From positions 620,023 to 684,022 of the forward strand of contig NW_005200011.1 in NCBI RefSeq assembly GCF_000372725.1: a stretch of DNA of 64,000 nt. Reading direction: 5' to 3'. The notes beneath the pieces were generated by a model. The model searched no databases. It worked only from the letters and a program-made list of their open reading frames with translations, and had not been told where the DNA came from. The position numbers were made by a program, and so were the translations under genes. This stretch comes from Emiliania huxleyi CCMP1516 (Eukaryota; Haptophyta; Isochrysidales; Noelaerhabdaceae). This document shows positions 1-8,528 of this stretch, one piece after another (positions within the stretch are counted from its first letter, which is position 1; each line of letters begins with the position of its first letter).

Positions 1-187
1 GGCGTAGACCGCGCGCGCAGCGCGCTCCGTGTTTGCCTTGAGGAGCGCAGCGACGAGTCCGTAAGGAGCGGCCCAGCTTGCTGGGTGCGGCGCCGCCGCG
101 CGCCGTATCGAGAGACTCTGTCGGGGCAGGTTAAAATAGCGCCGCAGGCTCCCCGGGCCGTCCGCGCACAGACCACAAAACCCTTAT

Positions 188-280
188 GATCTATATTGCA
201 CCCGTTCCGGCGCTCGTGATCTGTATTGCACCCACTTCCGGCCGCTGATCTGCATTGCACCTATTTTGGCGCTCTGATCT
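188..280. repeat. Three-unit tandem repeat (about 29 bp)
   Basis: Three consecutive units begin GATCTRTATTGCACC or a close variant, at 188, 218 and 247, and a fourth truncated start lies at 276. The 3' halves of the units diverge more than the 5' halves. No coding or regulatory role can be read from it. Confidence 0.8.
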
Positions 281-663
281 CGAGAGGGCGACCTGGGAAC
301 GGGGGAGCCGCCGGCCGAGCGAGCTGAGACGGGCGTCGATCGACCGCCGAGGGACCGAGAATCGGGACCGAGGGGTTGGGGAGAGGAGTAGAGCTCTATA
401 TCCGGCGCGGGGGGGACGGACCGGCCTCCGATGCAGAGCGATAGAGAGAGAGATGTGCATGATTGTGCATGTGTGCATGCGCATGCAGAGGCCAGAGCGA
501 TGCAGAGCGTGATTTACTCAGTGATTGCAGACACACGAATTCACACGCGCGCGCCGCCTCCCGTTCGGCGCCTCCCACACGGCGATCGAGCTGGCGAGAG
601 CACACCGGAACCAACCACCAGCCACCACCTTACAAAGTAACAAACAAAGCCGTCTCGCTCGAG

Positions 664-827
<164 letters not shown>

Positions 828-1007
828 TCCTTGCTCTTTGTTTAGTTTTGTCTGTCGCCATGTGTGTGTGTGAGAGAGAGGAGAGATCTTTGAAAACCAA
901 CAAAGAAATCACGACCCTCACAGTGATTTGGTTGGGCTCGGATCCCTCCCTTGCGCCTTGCGTTGTCCGTTTTCTTTCTTTCTGGGCTCGGGCCTTTCGC
1001 GGGACGC

Positions 1008-1101
1008 GGCAGCTTGTCAGCCCTCACTCATCAGGCTCAGCCGAAGCTGGGGCCGGTCCCGTAGCCGAGAGAGCCCGCGCCAATGAATTCGACGCGGTCG
1101 A
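1008..1101. repeat. Dispersed repeat, copy 1
   Basis: The segment running from GCAGCTTGTC through AGCCGAAGCTGGGGCCGG to GAATTCGACG is found again at about 14038-14150 in the same orientation, where it carries short extra stretches. The core around the GGGGCCGGTCCCGTA motif is nearly identical. Probably part of a mobile element; the family is unidentified. Confidence 0.65.
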
Positions 1102-1384
1102 GGGGAGAGGCCTTGCTTGCTTGCTTGCGGAGAGGCCACAGCGAGCCGACTCTCTCTCTTCTCTTGTGTGTCTGTAGAGTGAGGTGAAGAACAGACAGAC
1201 AGTCAGGCTCGGACTGGGCACCGGCGCTTTATGGGTGTCCATTCGATCACGCGTCCTTTTCATAAAAGTCTGCCACCTCACCGATTCGCCCTCTGCCCTC
1301 GCACGTCCCATATCAACGCTCGGTTTAGGGCGCTTTGTTGGCGCCCGCCGATTGCCCGTCGACAAGCCCGCCGCCCCATCAGCG

Positions 1385-1846
1385 ATGCCAGCAATGCATG
1401 CGCCCTTCAACCCCATCGAGGTCCTGATGGAGGACGCACTCTGCACGTACATCGACCCGCTCGACGAGCTGAAGGCCTTCAACCGCCTTCTCTCGCCTGC
1501 TGTGGCTGTGCTGCTAAATGAGGTCAACGAGCCCATCGCGACCCACGAGCCTGGATCCAAGTTGCAGCGGGGGTTGGTGCTGAAGCTGCCACCGCAGCTC
1601 GCGCCCGCCCGGTTAATCGCCAAGCAGAATATTGCTAGCCCGTTGACGCCGGCGCGTCCGTCGCGCAAAAACAAGCCGCAGCGCTGCAGCAACTGCAAAG
1701 GAACGGGTCACAAGTCGCGCACGTGCAAATGGGGAAAGCCCGCCAGCGCTTCTATCGCTGCCACAGTGAACGTGGCAGCGGCACCGCCAGCATTGTTGGA
1801 TAACAACGCTCTCGCGATGAACACGGCTGCTGCGGCTGCCAGGTGA
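1385..1846 (+). CDS. Small protein with a CCHC zinc knuckle
   Basis: The open frame gives 153 residues from the ATG at 1385. The same frame stays open upstream to an ATG at 1184, but that part overlaps a dispersed repeat, so the internal ATG is preferred. Near residue 100 is a classical zinc knuckle, CSNCKGTGHKSRTC (C-x2-C-x4-H-x4-C). A basic stretch precedes it and an Ala-rich tail follows. Zinc knuckles of this form bind single-stranded nucleic acid and occur in retroelement Gag proteins, MULE-type transposases and RNA-binding proteins. No transposase or polymerase domain is seen here. It could be a stand-alone host gene or the remains of an element. Function is not assigned beyond likely nucleic-acid binding. 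Confidence 0.5.
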   Translation: MPAMHAPFNPIEVLMEDALCTYIDPLDELKAFNRLLSPAVAVLLNEVNEPIATHEPGSKLQRGLVLKLPPQLAPARLIAKQNIASPLTPARPSRKNKPQRCSNCKGTGHKSRTCKWGKPASASIAATVNVAAAPPALLDNNALAMNTAAAAAR

Positions 1847-2299
1847 TGACGCAGCGAACACGGCACTTTCCTCTTGCGCTCTCGGGTGCGCTTTCGCCTT
1901 TCCCTTTCGCTCTCCACACTTGCTAACGGCTCAGCAAAACCTCCATGCCCTGTCCATACCGCCCCGATGTGTGTGCGTGCCGCTAGAACGCGCTCTTCAC
2001 TTTGCTTCCCTTCTTTGCATGGCTATTTGGTACCGTTGACTGGGTACGGCCCGCCTGGCCCTGCCCGTGGGACACCACACGTCGCGCACACGTGACGGCA
2101 GACGGGCTGACGCGTCTGGAGAGAGAGCGAGAGTCGTGGACTGAGAGCTGAGACCGCGTGTGTTCTGTTTTTTTTGTGGGCGTTGTTTGACTAGTCTGGC
2201 CCCGCGCCACTGCTCCTTCTGCTGGGAAGCTAAGATGTTAACCCGGCCGCCACCGCCCAACATCAGTCATCACTGACTTGCGCGCCGTCCAAAACTCAC
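1847..2299. other. Intergenic stretch
   Basis: No gene seen. It lies between the zinc-knuckle ORF on the plus strand and the 3' end of the uL24 gene on the minus strand, so both 3' UTRs probably occupy it. Confidence 0.5.
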
Positions 2300-3148
2300 T
2301 TAGACCCGCTGCTTTGCCCACTGCGGCGCGATGTTGGTGCGCTCGAGTACGGCGTCACGCGGCGTCGTCAGCCGCTCTGACCACCTTGGGAACTCGCGAG
2401 GCTCGTCGGGCGGCGGCGGCGGGACGCGCGGTAGCAGCGCGCCCGACCGCACGGCGACGCGCACGCGCCTCCCGTCGGGCAAGTAGCGCCATCGGAGTCG
2501 GGTGCGGCGACCGTCTACCGGGTCGATCAGGTTGCACTGCGAGTAGTGCACCGAGTCCTCCCGCAGCTCGTACTCGAGAGGCCTGCATTGGCGAGGCGTA
2601 AGTGCTTGTGATGGTGGTGCGCCAGGGCACGGTGCGGGCGGAGCGCGAGCAGCTCAGGCTGCGCACCGAGAAGGGTCCGGGTCGTTGGCCGACTCCTCCG
2701 TCGCAAACTCTCGCAGCTTGATTCCCTCGACCCACACGCGACTCCGCGCGTGGTCGACGCGCAGCACCTTCCCCTGCCCCATCTTGCGCTTCCCGTGATA
2801 CACCGCAACCTCGTCGCGCGCAAAGATCCCCCACTTCCAGTCGGGCAGCGGCTGCTGCGGCTTGATTCCGCGTCGCGCCATCGCATCGCGCTTCGACCGC
2901 CGAGGGTGCGCCATTCGCTTCTGGCGCAGCTTGTTTGACTGCTTCTGGCTCCGCTGGCGGCTTGCGCCGGCGATGGGCGGCGCCGGCGTCACTGCGGGTG
3001 GTCGCAGGAGCATCGCCGGCTGCGCGACCGACGGGGCGGCAGTGCGGTGCCAGAAGGGCGTGGCCGAGAGCAGCGCGCGTGAAGGTTGCCGCGGGAGCCG
3101 CGCTGCTCGCAGGGACGTGAGGAGCCGAGTCAACATAGAGCTACACAA
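2300..3148 (-). CDS. Organellar ribosomal protein uL24 (L24), mitochondrial-type
   Basis: Two exons, complement(join(2300..2582, 2667..3148)), give 254 residues. The 84 bp intron is GT-AG (GTGCGC to GCAG) and the join is in frame (Ser-Arg-Pro-Leu-Glu-Tyr). The N-terminus is rich in Arg, Leu and Ser and lacks acidic residues, as in mitochondrial presequences. The first ATG is at 3148 and a second in-frame ATG at 3136 is equally plausible. A KOW motif follows (DEVAVYHGKRKMGQGKVLRV), then IKLRE. After the intron comes the typical uL24 C-terminal block with VHYSQCNLIDPVDG and WRYLPDGRRVRVAVRSG. In the large subunit uL24 binds 23S-type rRNA near the exit tunnel. A plastid location is less likely because no bipartite signal is seen. 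The recognition of uL24 is firm; the compartment is inferred. Confidence 0.88.
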
Positions 3149-3301
3149 CTGATCGGGGGCTGAAGAACAAAAGAGAGAAACGCAACCTGCAGGAAGTCCG
3201 CAATGCTCTGAGTGCCAAGCTGCAGAACATGTGCGAACCAGTGCCTATGACGCTTTGACGCTCAAGGAGTAGGCGCGGAGCGCCGCGCGCGGAGCGCGCC
3301 C

Positions 3302-3831
3302 CGAGGAAAATTTTAAAGAAAGAAAGAAAGAAAACAGACAACCCAAGGGAGGGATGGGAGGACGGCACGCCGCCACCACACAGGGATTTTAAGGAGAGGA
3401 GTGTGATGCGCTAGCCGTCGCCCACCCTAGGGAGTCTGCCTCTTCCTATCTCTTTTCGCAGTCTCTCGCCGATTCTCGCTGCAACCTTCATGCCACCTCG
3501 CGGCCGTCCCACTCTCGCCGTTCTCTCCCTTGTCACTTCCTCCTCTGTCGCGTCATTCTCTTCTGCCTCGTCCTGCGCCGCCGCCGCCTGCCGTTCCCTT
3601 GTTCTCTCGGCTTCTTTCGCCTTTCGGCGCAGCTCCGCCCTCCTTGCTGCATATCCTGGCCCCTCGAGTCTATCGAGCTCCCCTCGCGCAAGGACCATAT
3701 TTCTGACTCCCACTCCGATCATTTGCCTCCAGGTCATGTTGTTGCTCAGGTCCACTCTCTCTTCGAACACTCGTGCCTCTACGGATGATGCCGGCGCTGG
3801 GGTCCCCTTCGGATGCATCGAGGAAAATTTT
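3302..3831 (-). mobile_element. 5'-truncated non-LTR retroposon copy with (TTTC)n tail
   Basis: The element body, 3315-3818 on the minus strand, is flanked by a perfect 13 bp direct repeat CGAGGAAAATTTT (3302-3314 and 3819-3831), a target-site duplication. Its 3' end, at the low coordinates, carries a (TTTC)n tail preceded by a conserved segment read on the minus strand as CATCCCTCCCTTGGGTTGTC. The body holds an open frame (3411-3818) that begins exactly at the truncation point with MHPKGTPAPASSVEARVF and continues as a charged, basic, probably coiled protein. The same protein and tail recur on the plus strand at 19518-20073. A short microsatellite tail, a variable 5' end and a 13 bp duplication fit LINE or SINE-type retroposition. 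No reverse transcriptase is present in this copy. Confidence 0.82.
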
Positions 3832-4771
3832 GAGGGTTGTGGAGGGCTAGATGCGATTTCTATTAAGAGTTTGACTCACACGCTGGAACCACTCGGCCCA
3901 CCCACAGGCCCAATCTCGAGTGGCGGCGCTCCGCGCCTACCCATGCAGCGGCGCGCTCCGCGCGTGTTCTGCAGCGGCGCGCTCAGGGCATGGGCGGTGT
4001 GTGGGACCGCTGCGACCGCCAGGGCAACTGGGTCACTGCAACTGAGGAGGCTGTGATCGCGTGGAACGCGCCCCAGCCGTACCATCCCGTCGCCGTGCCC
4101 TTCATCAACCGTGCGCTCGAGAACTGGGGCGGGCTCAACTGGGAAGACCGCTTTCACCACAACGACAGGTCACGTGCACAGAGGGGCGGCATTGGAGCTT
4201 CGCTGCAGCGGGGTCTGGTCATGACGCGGAAGAAGGCAGAGACACAGCGTCTGCCAGCCGAGCCGTGCTACGACGTCAGGCCGAAGCCGCGTGGCCACAA
4301 CTGACTGCAACAGACTGTCTTCATGTGTCTAGACTCTACCGCGGTGCGCTCCGCGCACATAGGTGCCAGCGCGCTCCGCGCGGTATCTAGCCAGCGCGCT
4401 CCGCGCGTGTGTGTCTAGCTAGCGCGCTCCGCGTGTGCGGTGTCCAGCTAGCGCGCTCCGCGCGTGTCCGGGTAGAGCACCGGCGCGCTCCGCGCGCATG
4501 AGAATCCAGTGCTTATGCTCATAAGCACTAAAAGCTCGTTTCTGCAGCTTGGTCTGAGTGTCGCGCGTTTTTCACCAACTAGACTTGGAAACAATGGAGC
4601 GGACAAGGGCGCTCCCGGCCGCGCGCGCACACAGACGCAGAAAATGACAGAGACCCCTCTGCTCCCGCCGATCTCTCACATGTCCGATGTCCGATTCGGA
4701 AAGCGGGCCGCCCTCCGGCATCGAGGCCACATCTACTAGCGTGACAACGACGCCAGACAGCCTCCGGGGCC
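3832..4771. other. Repeat-containing stretch without a supported gene
   Basis: A 104-residue plus-strand frame at 3990-4304 has no recognisable domain and sits among repeats, so it is not called. Short GC-rich near-palindromes of the form GCGCGCTCCGCGC are scattered at 3924-3990 and form an array at about 4340-4500. The segment 4500-4771 is probably the 3' UTR of the antenna gene on the minus strand. Confidence 0.5.
4340..4500. repeat. Array of GCGCGCTCCGCGC near-palindromes
   Basis: About six units of 25-31 bp. Each contains GCGCGCTCCGCGC or a one-base variant, separated by variable spacers that often contain CTAGC. Each unit can fold on itself. The same core appears singly at 3924-3990 and near 3275-3300 and 15-30. 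Confidence 0.75.
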
Positions 4772-6093
4772 TCAAAAGTAGGGGAAAGCCGTGTTGCCGA
4801 GGGCGGACTGCGTCACGACGGCCGAGAAGGCGAGCATCGCTGCGCGGCCGTGGACGAGCTCCGCCTCGTAGTACTTTGGCGCCTGGAGTGGGGGCGCGCG
4901 GTGGGTGGGTGGGTGGGGGGGTGGGTGGGGGGGGTTGGGGGGGGTAGGTTGAGGCGAGACGTGCGGTCGTGGCTGGGCGGGGGAGAGGGGGGGGGGAGGG
5001 GGGTGCGGTGAGCCGCAGCCGCCTCGGCGCGGGAGGATGTCCTGTTGCGTGGTGGCCGCCGCGGGGATGGCGCGGCCGACGACGGCGATGCGTCAAGGCT
5101 CGCGCATCCGGGGAATCTAACCGGGAGGGGGCATCTCTAGGCTGGCGCGCCTCGGGCGACTTGAGCAGCCGCAGCGGGTCAAAGCCAAAGTCGCCTGGCT
5201 TGCGCTCCGACTGGTCGATGGACATGTCGTAGATCTGCGAGGCGCCGATCGTCTCGAAGGTGCCCACCCAGAGGAGCAGCAGGAAGAGCTCCTGCGAACC
5301 GCGGGGGCAACGCCGTGAGTCCGGGGCTGGGGCGGAGTCGACCGAGTGGAGAGGGGAGGGGGGGGGGGGGTGGGGGGCTTGGAATCGAATGGCGGGTGCT
5401 CGAGAGAGCGTCGGGTGGGTGGCCGGGGGGGGGGGGGGGGGGCCTTCAGGGCGAAAAGCCCGGCCAGGGCGGTATAGCGCGACCAGGGCGACATGTCCCT
5501 CCAGCTGGGTGGCGGAGCTCTCCGGGAGGCGATGTTTGCTGGGGAGGGGCGGGGAGCGCCTTCTTAGCGACGACGTCGTGCGCGTTGAAGGAGTTGAGCT
5601 CGGCGTACCGCGCGCCCGGGAACCTCAACCCGAGGTCGACCGCCACGTAGCCCTGGGGCGCAGGGCGGAGGGCGGTTGCGAGCCGGTGGGCTGAGTCTCG
5701 CGGCCAAGAGAGCGGTGACACACACGCACCGTCCACGCAAGCATGCTCATGCGGCCGTGCTTCAGCTCGGCCTCGCGCATCCACTTGATGTTGTTGGGCG
5801 AGGAGAGGCCGAGCGGGTCAAAGTCGACATTGCCCACCATGCCCTGGAGGTGCTGCGGGGAGGCGGGCGGCGGGCGCGGGCGCGAAGCGGCTCAGCAAGA
5901 GAGCGACTCGGCGCGAACCGCGCGTCGTGCGCGTGCACGGCAGGGCCGCAGGCAGAGCGCGCACCTCCGGCGCCTCCATCATGGGCATCGACTTGCTCTG
6001 CACCATCTGCGGTGCGGCGACGCGAGACGAGGAGACCGCCGAGCGCGGCGCGAGGCCGCTCAGCGAGAGCGGGGACAGGGCGAGGGAGAGCAT
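4772..6093 (-). CDS. Chlorophyll a/c (fucoxanthin-type) light-harvesting protein
   Basis: Five exons, complement(join(4772..4882, 5151..5291, 5560..5652, 5730..5852, 5965..6093)), give 198 residues with every join at phase 0. The two upstream introns use GT and the two downstream ones use GC donors (AAG|GCGCTC, GAG|GCGCGC). Helix 1 reads [18 protein letters not shown] and helix 3 reads [16 protein letters not shown], both with the Glu/His/Arg chlorophyll-ligand pattern. Helix 2 is [20 protein letters not shown], and [10 protein letters not shown] lies before helix 3. The length matches the 190-210 residues usual for this family. The N-terminal 30-40 residues are hydrophobic then Ser/Arg-rich, as expected for targeting to a secondary plastid. 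It would bind pigments in the thylakoid antenna. The intron between exons 3 and 4 contains long G runs. Subfamily (Lhcf, Lhcr or Lhcz) is not decided. Confidence 0.93.
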
Positions 6094-6236
6094 GGCCTAG
6101 GCGATCGGCAGGAGTGGAAGGAGTGAGCGACGACTCCGGAGAGCTCCCGCCGAGAGCGGAGCGGGGGCGCTGGGATTCCACCACCGATTGGCGAGGTTGG
6201 CTATTTAGCCGACAAATAAAAGACGCTGGTCTGTGC

Positions 6237-6360
6237 TACCATCCCTCCCTTGGGTTGTCTGTTTTCTTTCTTTACCGACTGGTGCAAATCCCTATGGGTG
6301 GTGGCGGCGTGCCGTCCTCCCATCCCTCTTTTGCCTTCTACGTTTTCTTTGTTTCTTTAG
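6237..6360 (+). repeat. Two tandem retroposon 3'-tail segments
   Basis: Two successive copies (about 6237-6276 and 6291-6360) of the conserved tail also seen at 3315-3400 (minus), 20010-20073 and 24670-24775. They carry the CATCCCTCCCTTGGGTTGTC motif or a variant and short TTTC runs. No coding body accompanies them. They lie just upstream of the antenna gene's 5' end. Confidence 0.65.
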
Positions 6361-6405
6361 AGGTCGAGCGTGTGTGCGTGTCGTCGTCATCTGAGAGAGA
6401 GAGAT

Positions 6406-6530
6406 TTTTAGCAATACCAAACAACTCTAACACTCACACGTAATTTGGGGCCTGGAGCCCTGTTCACGCGCGCGCGAGACGTGCAGACAGGGTTGCCAGG
6501 TGAGAGCGAATGGCGCGGTTCACGCCTCGC
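6406..6530. repeat. Dispersed direct repeat, copy 1
   Basis: About 125 bp from ACCAAACAACTCTAACACTC to GCGGTTCACGCCTCGC is almost identical to about 14180-14300 in the same orientation. It supplies the last 20 or so codons of the minus-strand ORF that ends at 6464, which suggests that ORF tail came from a mobile element. Confidence 0.8.
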
Positions 6531-7456
6531 ACAACAGAGAGAGAGATGCGCTCTGCATGGTGGGACATAAAAGAGAGCGAGTACTTGGGCGAGTAGGCCG
6601 TGCGGTCAACGCTGCCGCGCGCGACTTTGCGCGCGAGGCGGCGCAGCTTGAGAACGGCGGTGGGCGAGAAGCCGCCGCCGAACGTCTCGTGGAGCAGCAG
6701 GTTGAAGTTGTTGCGCTTGACAAAGATCGCGTCGTGGTAGAAACCGCGATGCGCCTTGACGTAGCCGTGGCCGGTCTTGTGGTCGAAGGGTTGGCCGGGC
6801 TGCCCGCGCGCCTTGCAGCCCATGTTTAGGCGGCGGGCCTTTTCTTCGGTGTTGCCGAAGGCGTAGGAGTGGCCAACGGAGGCGGGCGTGCCGCCACTCG
6901 AGGCGTTGCCAACGCCCGGCGAGGAGGTCTTGAGGAGGGGCGTCCAGAGCTTGATTTCATTCACGTCATCGCATCCTCCCGGTCCCGCATGGGGTTCCGC
7001 GAGGTCGACCTTGTACCCCTCGTTGTACTGCCAGGTGAGCTCTGGTTTCTCCTTGTCGCCGTGCACGACCGGCGCGTTGGCCGGGGCGCGCATCGCGTCC
7101 GCCCAGGCGGCGAGGACGCCGTCGTGGGGCCGCCGGTGGTGGGCCTTGTTGTAAAGGTAAAGGTTTGTTGTCATCTGTCTCTCGTCCACCCATACCGCGT
7201 TGGCCGTTGGTGTCCAGTCCGAGCCTGACTGACTGTTCTTCACCTTCCTACATACATACGGACTTGTATTGTTAGAATTCTCCCCCAGCGAAGACGGAAG
7301 AGTAGAAGTACCCGCCAGTGCTCGATCACGATCGGCTACCACCGCCATCACCGCCGACGTCTCCCAGTGAGATGATGGAGAGGGGGGACGACACTGCTTC
7401 AGCAGCGTGCACCTCGATCCTGTACCGTGTTTGTTATGACCCCCCCAAATGAACAC
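6464..7456 (-). CDS. Unnamed protein family member 1 (paralogue at 45515-46213)
   Basis: An uninterrupted frame of 330 codons; the true start is uncertain (ATGs at 7456, about 7350 and about 7170). From about residue 120 it aligns with the plus-strand ORF at 45515-46213. Shared positions include a Tyr/Leu-Asn-Glu-Gly motif, an EIK motif, GH-x3-FG-x-T, GCK-x-RG, G-x-GxVK-x-H-x-G-x-Y, VDRT-x-Y and a later His-His pair. This shared pattern, with strong divergence elsewhere, argues for a real protein under constraint. The last ~20 residues come from a dispersed repeat (6406-6530) and its first third overlaps another repeat (7318-7502), so it may be carried by or captured in a mobile element. No fold or function is recognised. 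Confidence 0.55.
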   Translation of the reverse strand: MFIWGGHNKHGTGSRCTLLKQCRPPSPSSHWETSAVMAVVADRDRALAGTSTLPSSLGENSNNTSPYVCRKVKNSQSGSDWTPTANAVWVDERQMTTNLYLYNKAHHRRPHDGVLAAWADAMRAPANAPVVHGDKEKPELTWQYNEGYKVDLAEPHAGPGGCDDVNEIKLWTPLLKTSSPGVGNASSGGTPASVGHSYAFGNTEEKARRLNMGCKARGQPGQPFDHKTGHGYVKAHRGFYHDAIFVKRNNFNLLLHETFGGGFSPTAVLKLRRLARKVARGSVDRTAYSPKYSLSFMSHHAERISLSVVRGVNRAIRSHLATLSARLARA

Positions 7457-7502
7457 ACCAGTGAGGGAGGGCGAGACGGTCGAGGGGTCCCGTACGCCGT
7501 AC
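7318..7502. repeat. Dispersed repeat, inverted copy at 28022-28213
   Basis: The stretch contains GAGGGGGGACGACACTGCTT, GTGCACCTCGATCCTGTACC and ACACCAGTGAGGGAGGGCGA. Its reverse complement recurs at 28022-28213 with small indels. There is no coding body next to the second copy. Confidence 0.75.
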
Positions 7503-8528
7503 CATGCGGAAAATCTGACGGTTCTCGCTCCTTAGCGCTTCTAGGGGGGGCCCTAGCGCCTAGGCTTAAAAGGTGGGCCCTGGGGCGCCTGCGGCTTAAA
7601 CGGCTAAAACCTGCCTAGGCAGGTTTTATGTATGAGCTGCTGGGCCGCCGATTCCTTCTCCCGAGGTCGATGGTCCGGGAGGCTCCCCGGTAGACGCCGG
7701 AGGCCGGGAAGCTGGCTACAGTCACCGAGTCAGCTTCTAGCACGCGCCCCCTATGCGAGTATGGCTCCTGCCAGTGCACCAGACTTACATATGTGTCTTC
7801 AGTGGCGGGTTTGTGCCTAATAACGGCAGTATTGCAGAAAGCGGCGCGGAACCCAGCGACACGCATGCTGGTGAGGCCGATTTTCTTAAACGGTCTTAAA
7901 AGAGGGGGCCCCCGTGCCTGCAATCTCTTAAATGGCAATTTAAGCCCCCAAACCTCCCCATTTTTCTTAAAAGCTCTTAAAAAATCCGGTCCTGTCACGC
8001 CTCAGAACCCTAGTGGGTCCCCTAACGCTAAAAGAGTGCGGAAACGACCCTAGCTTTAATATATAAGTTATAAGCTATGTCCAGTTCGCAGTTGCTCAAG
8101 TGCGAAAAGTGGAAGTCTAGTGGAAGTGCTCAAAGCGCACCCCGCGCCACTCTGCGGGGAGAGTCTCTCCTGCACGCGATCTTTTCACACTTTTGCAGCC
8201 TTGACTGTGCTCGATGAGGATAGCCGCCGTAGGCCCAGCCCGTTGATCGCCGTGGACCACATCCGGCGGTCAAGGCTGAAGGCAACTTTATCTAGAGCCT
8301 GCTCTAGAAACCATCGAATAAACGTTGCAATTGGAGAATACTGTGGAGTGTGTACGGTGCGGATCGAACACCAACGACTAAAACTCTAAAACAAAAGACA
8401 AAACGCGCCCCGGCACCGGAAACACGTCACGAGAATGGAGAAAAGGATGCAAGGACACCCCGGGCCCGCGGCGACGGGGGCGAGCTGTGCAGAGCCCAAC
8501 AGGACGAGGGCCTCGAGCGCTGCCGCCA
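7503..8528. other. Intergenic stretch downstream of TFIIE-beta
   Basis: No supported gene. It contains a 24 bp perfect palindrome at 7605-7628 and several TTAAA-rich motifs around 7885-7985. Frames here lack recognisable domains. The part next to 8529 is probably the 3' UTR of the TFIIE-beta gene. Confidence 0.5.
7605..7628. repeat. 24 bp perfect palindrome
   Basis: The half-site TAAAACCTGCCT is followed directly by its reverse complement with no spacer. It could form a cruciform, be a dimeric protein site or be an element end. No paired copy was found in the window. Confidence 0.8.

Noticed and set aside
5460..5510. A possible extra exon of the antenna gene ([19 protein letters not shown])
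   Set aside because: Including it lengthens helix 2 beyond the family norm. Joining AAG AAG directly to GAGCTC gives the expected spacing and phase.
6406..7502. Dispersed repeats considered as LTRs of one retrotransposon around the ORF at 6464-7456
   Set aside because: The flanking repeats differ from each other and no integrase, protease or reverse transcriptase is present.
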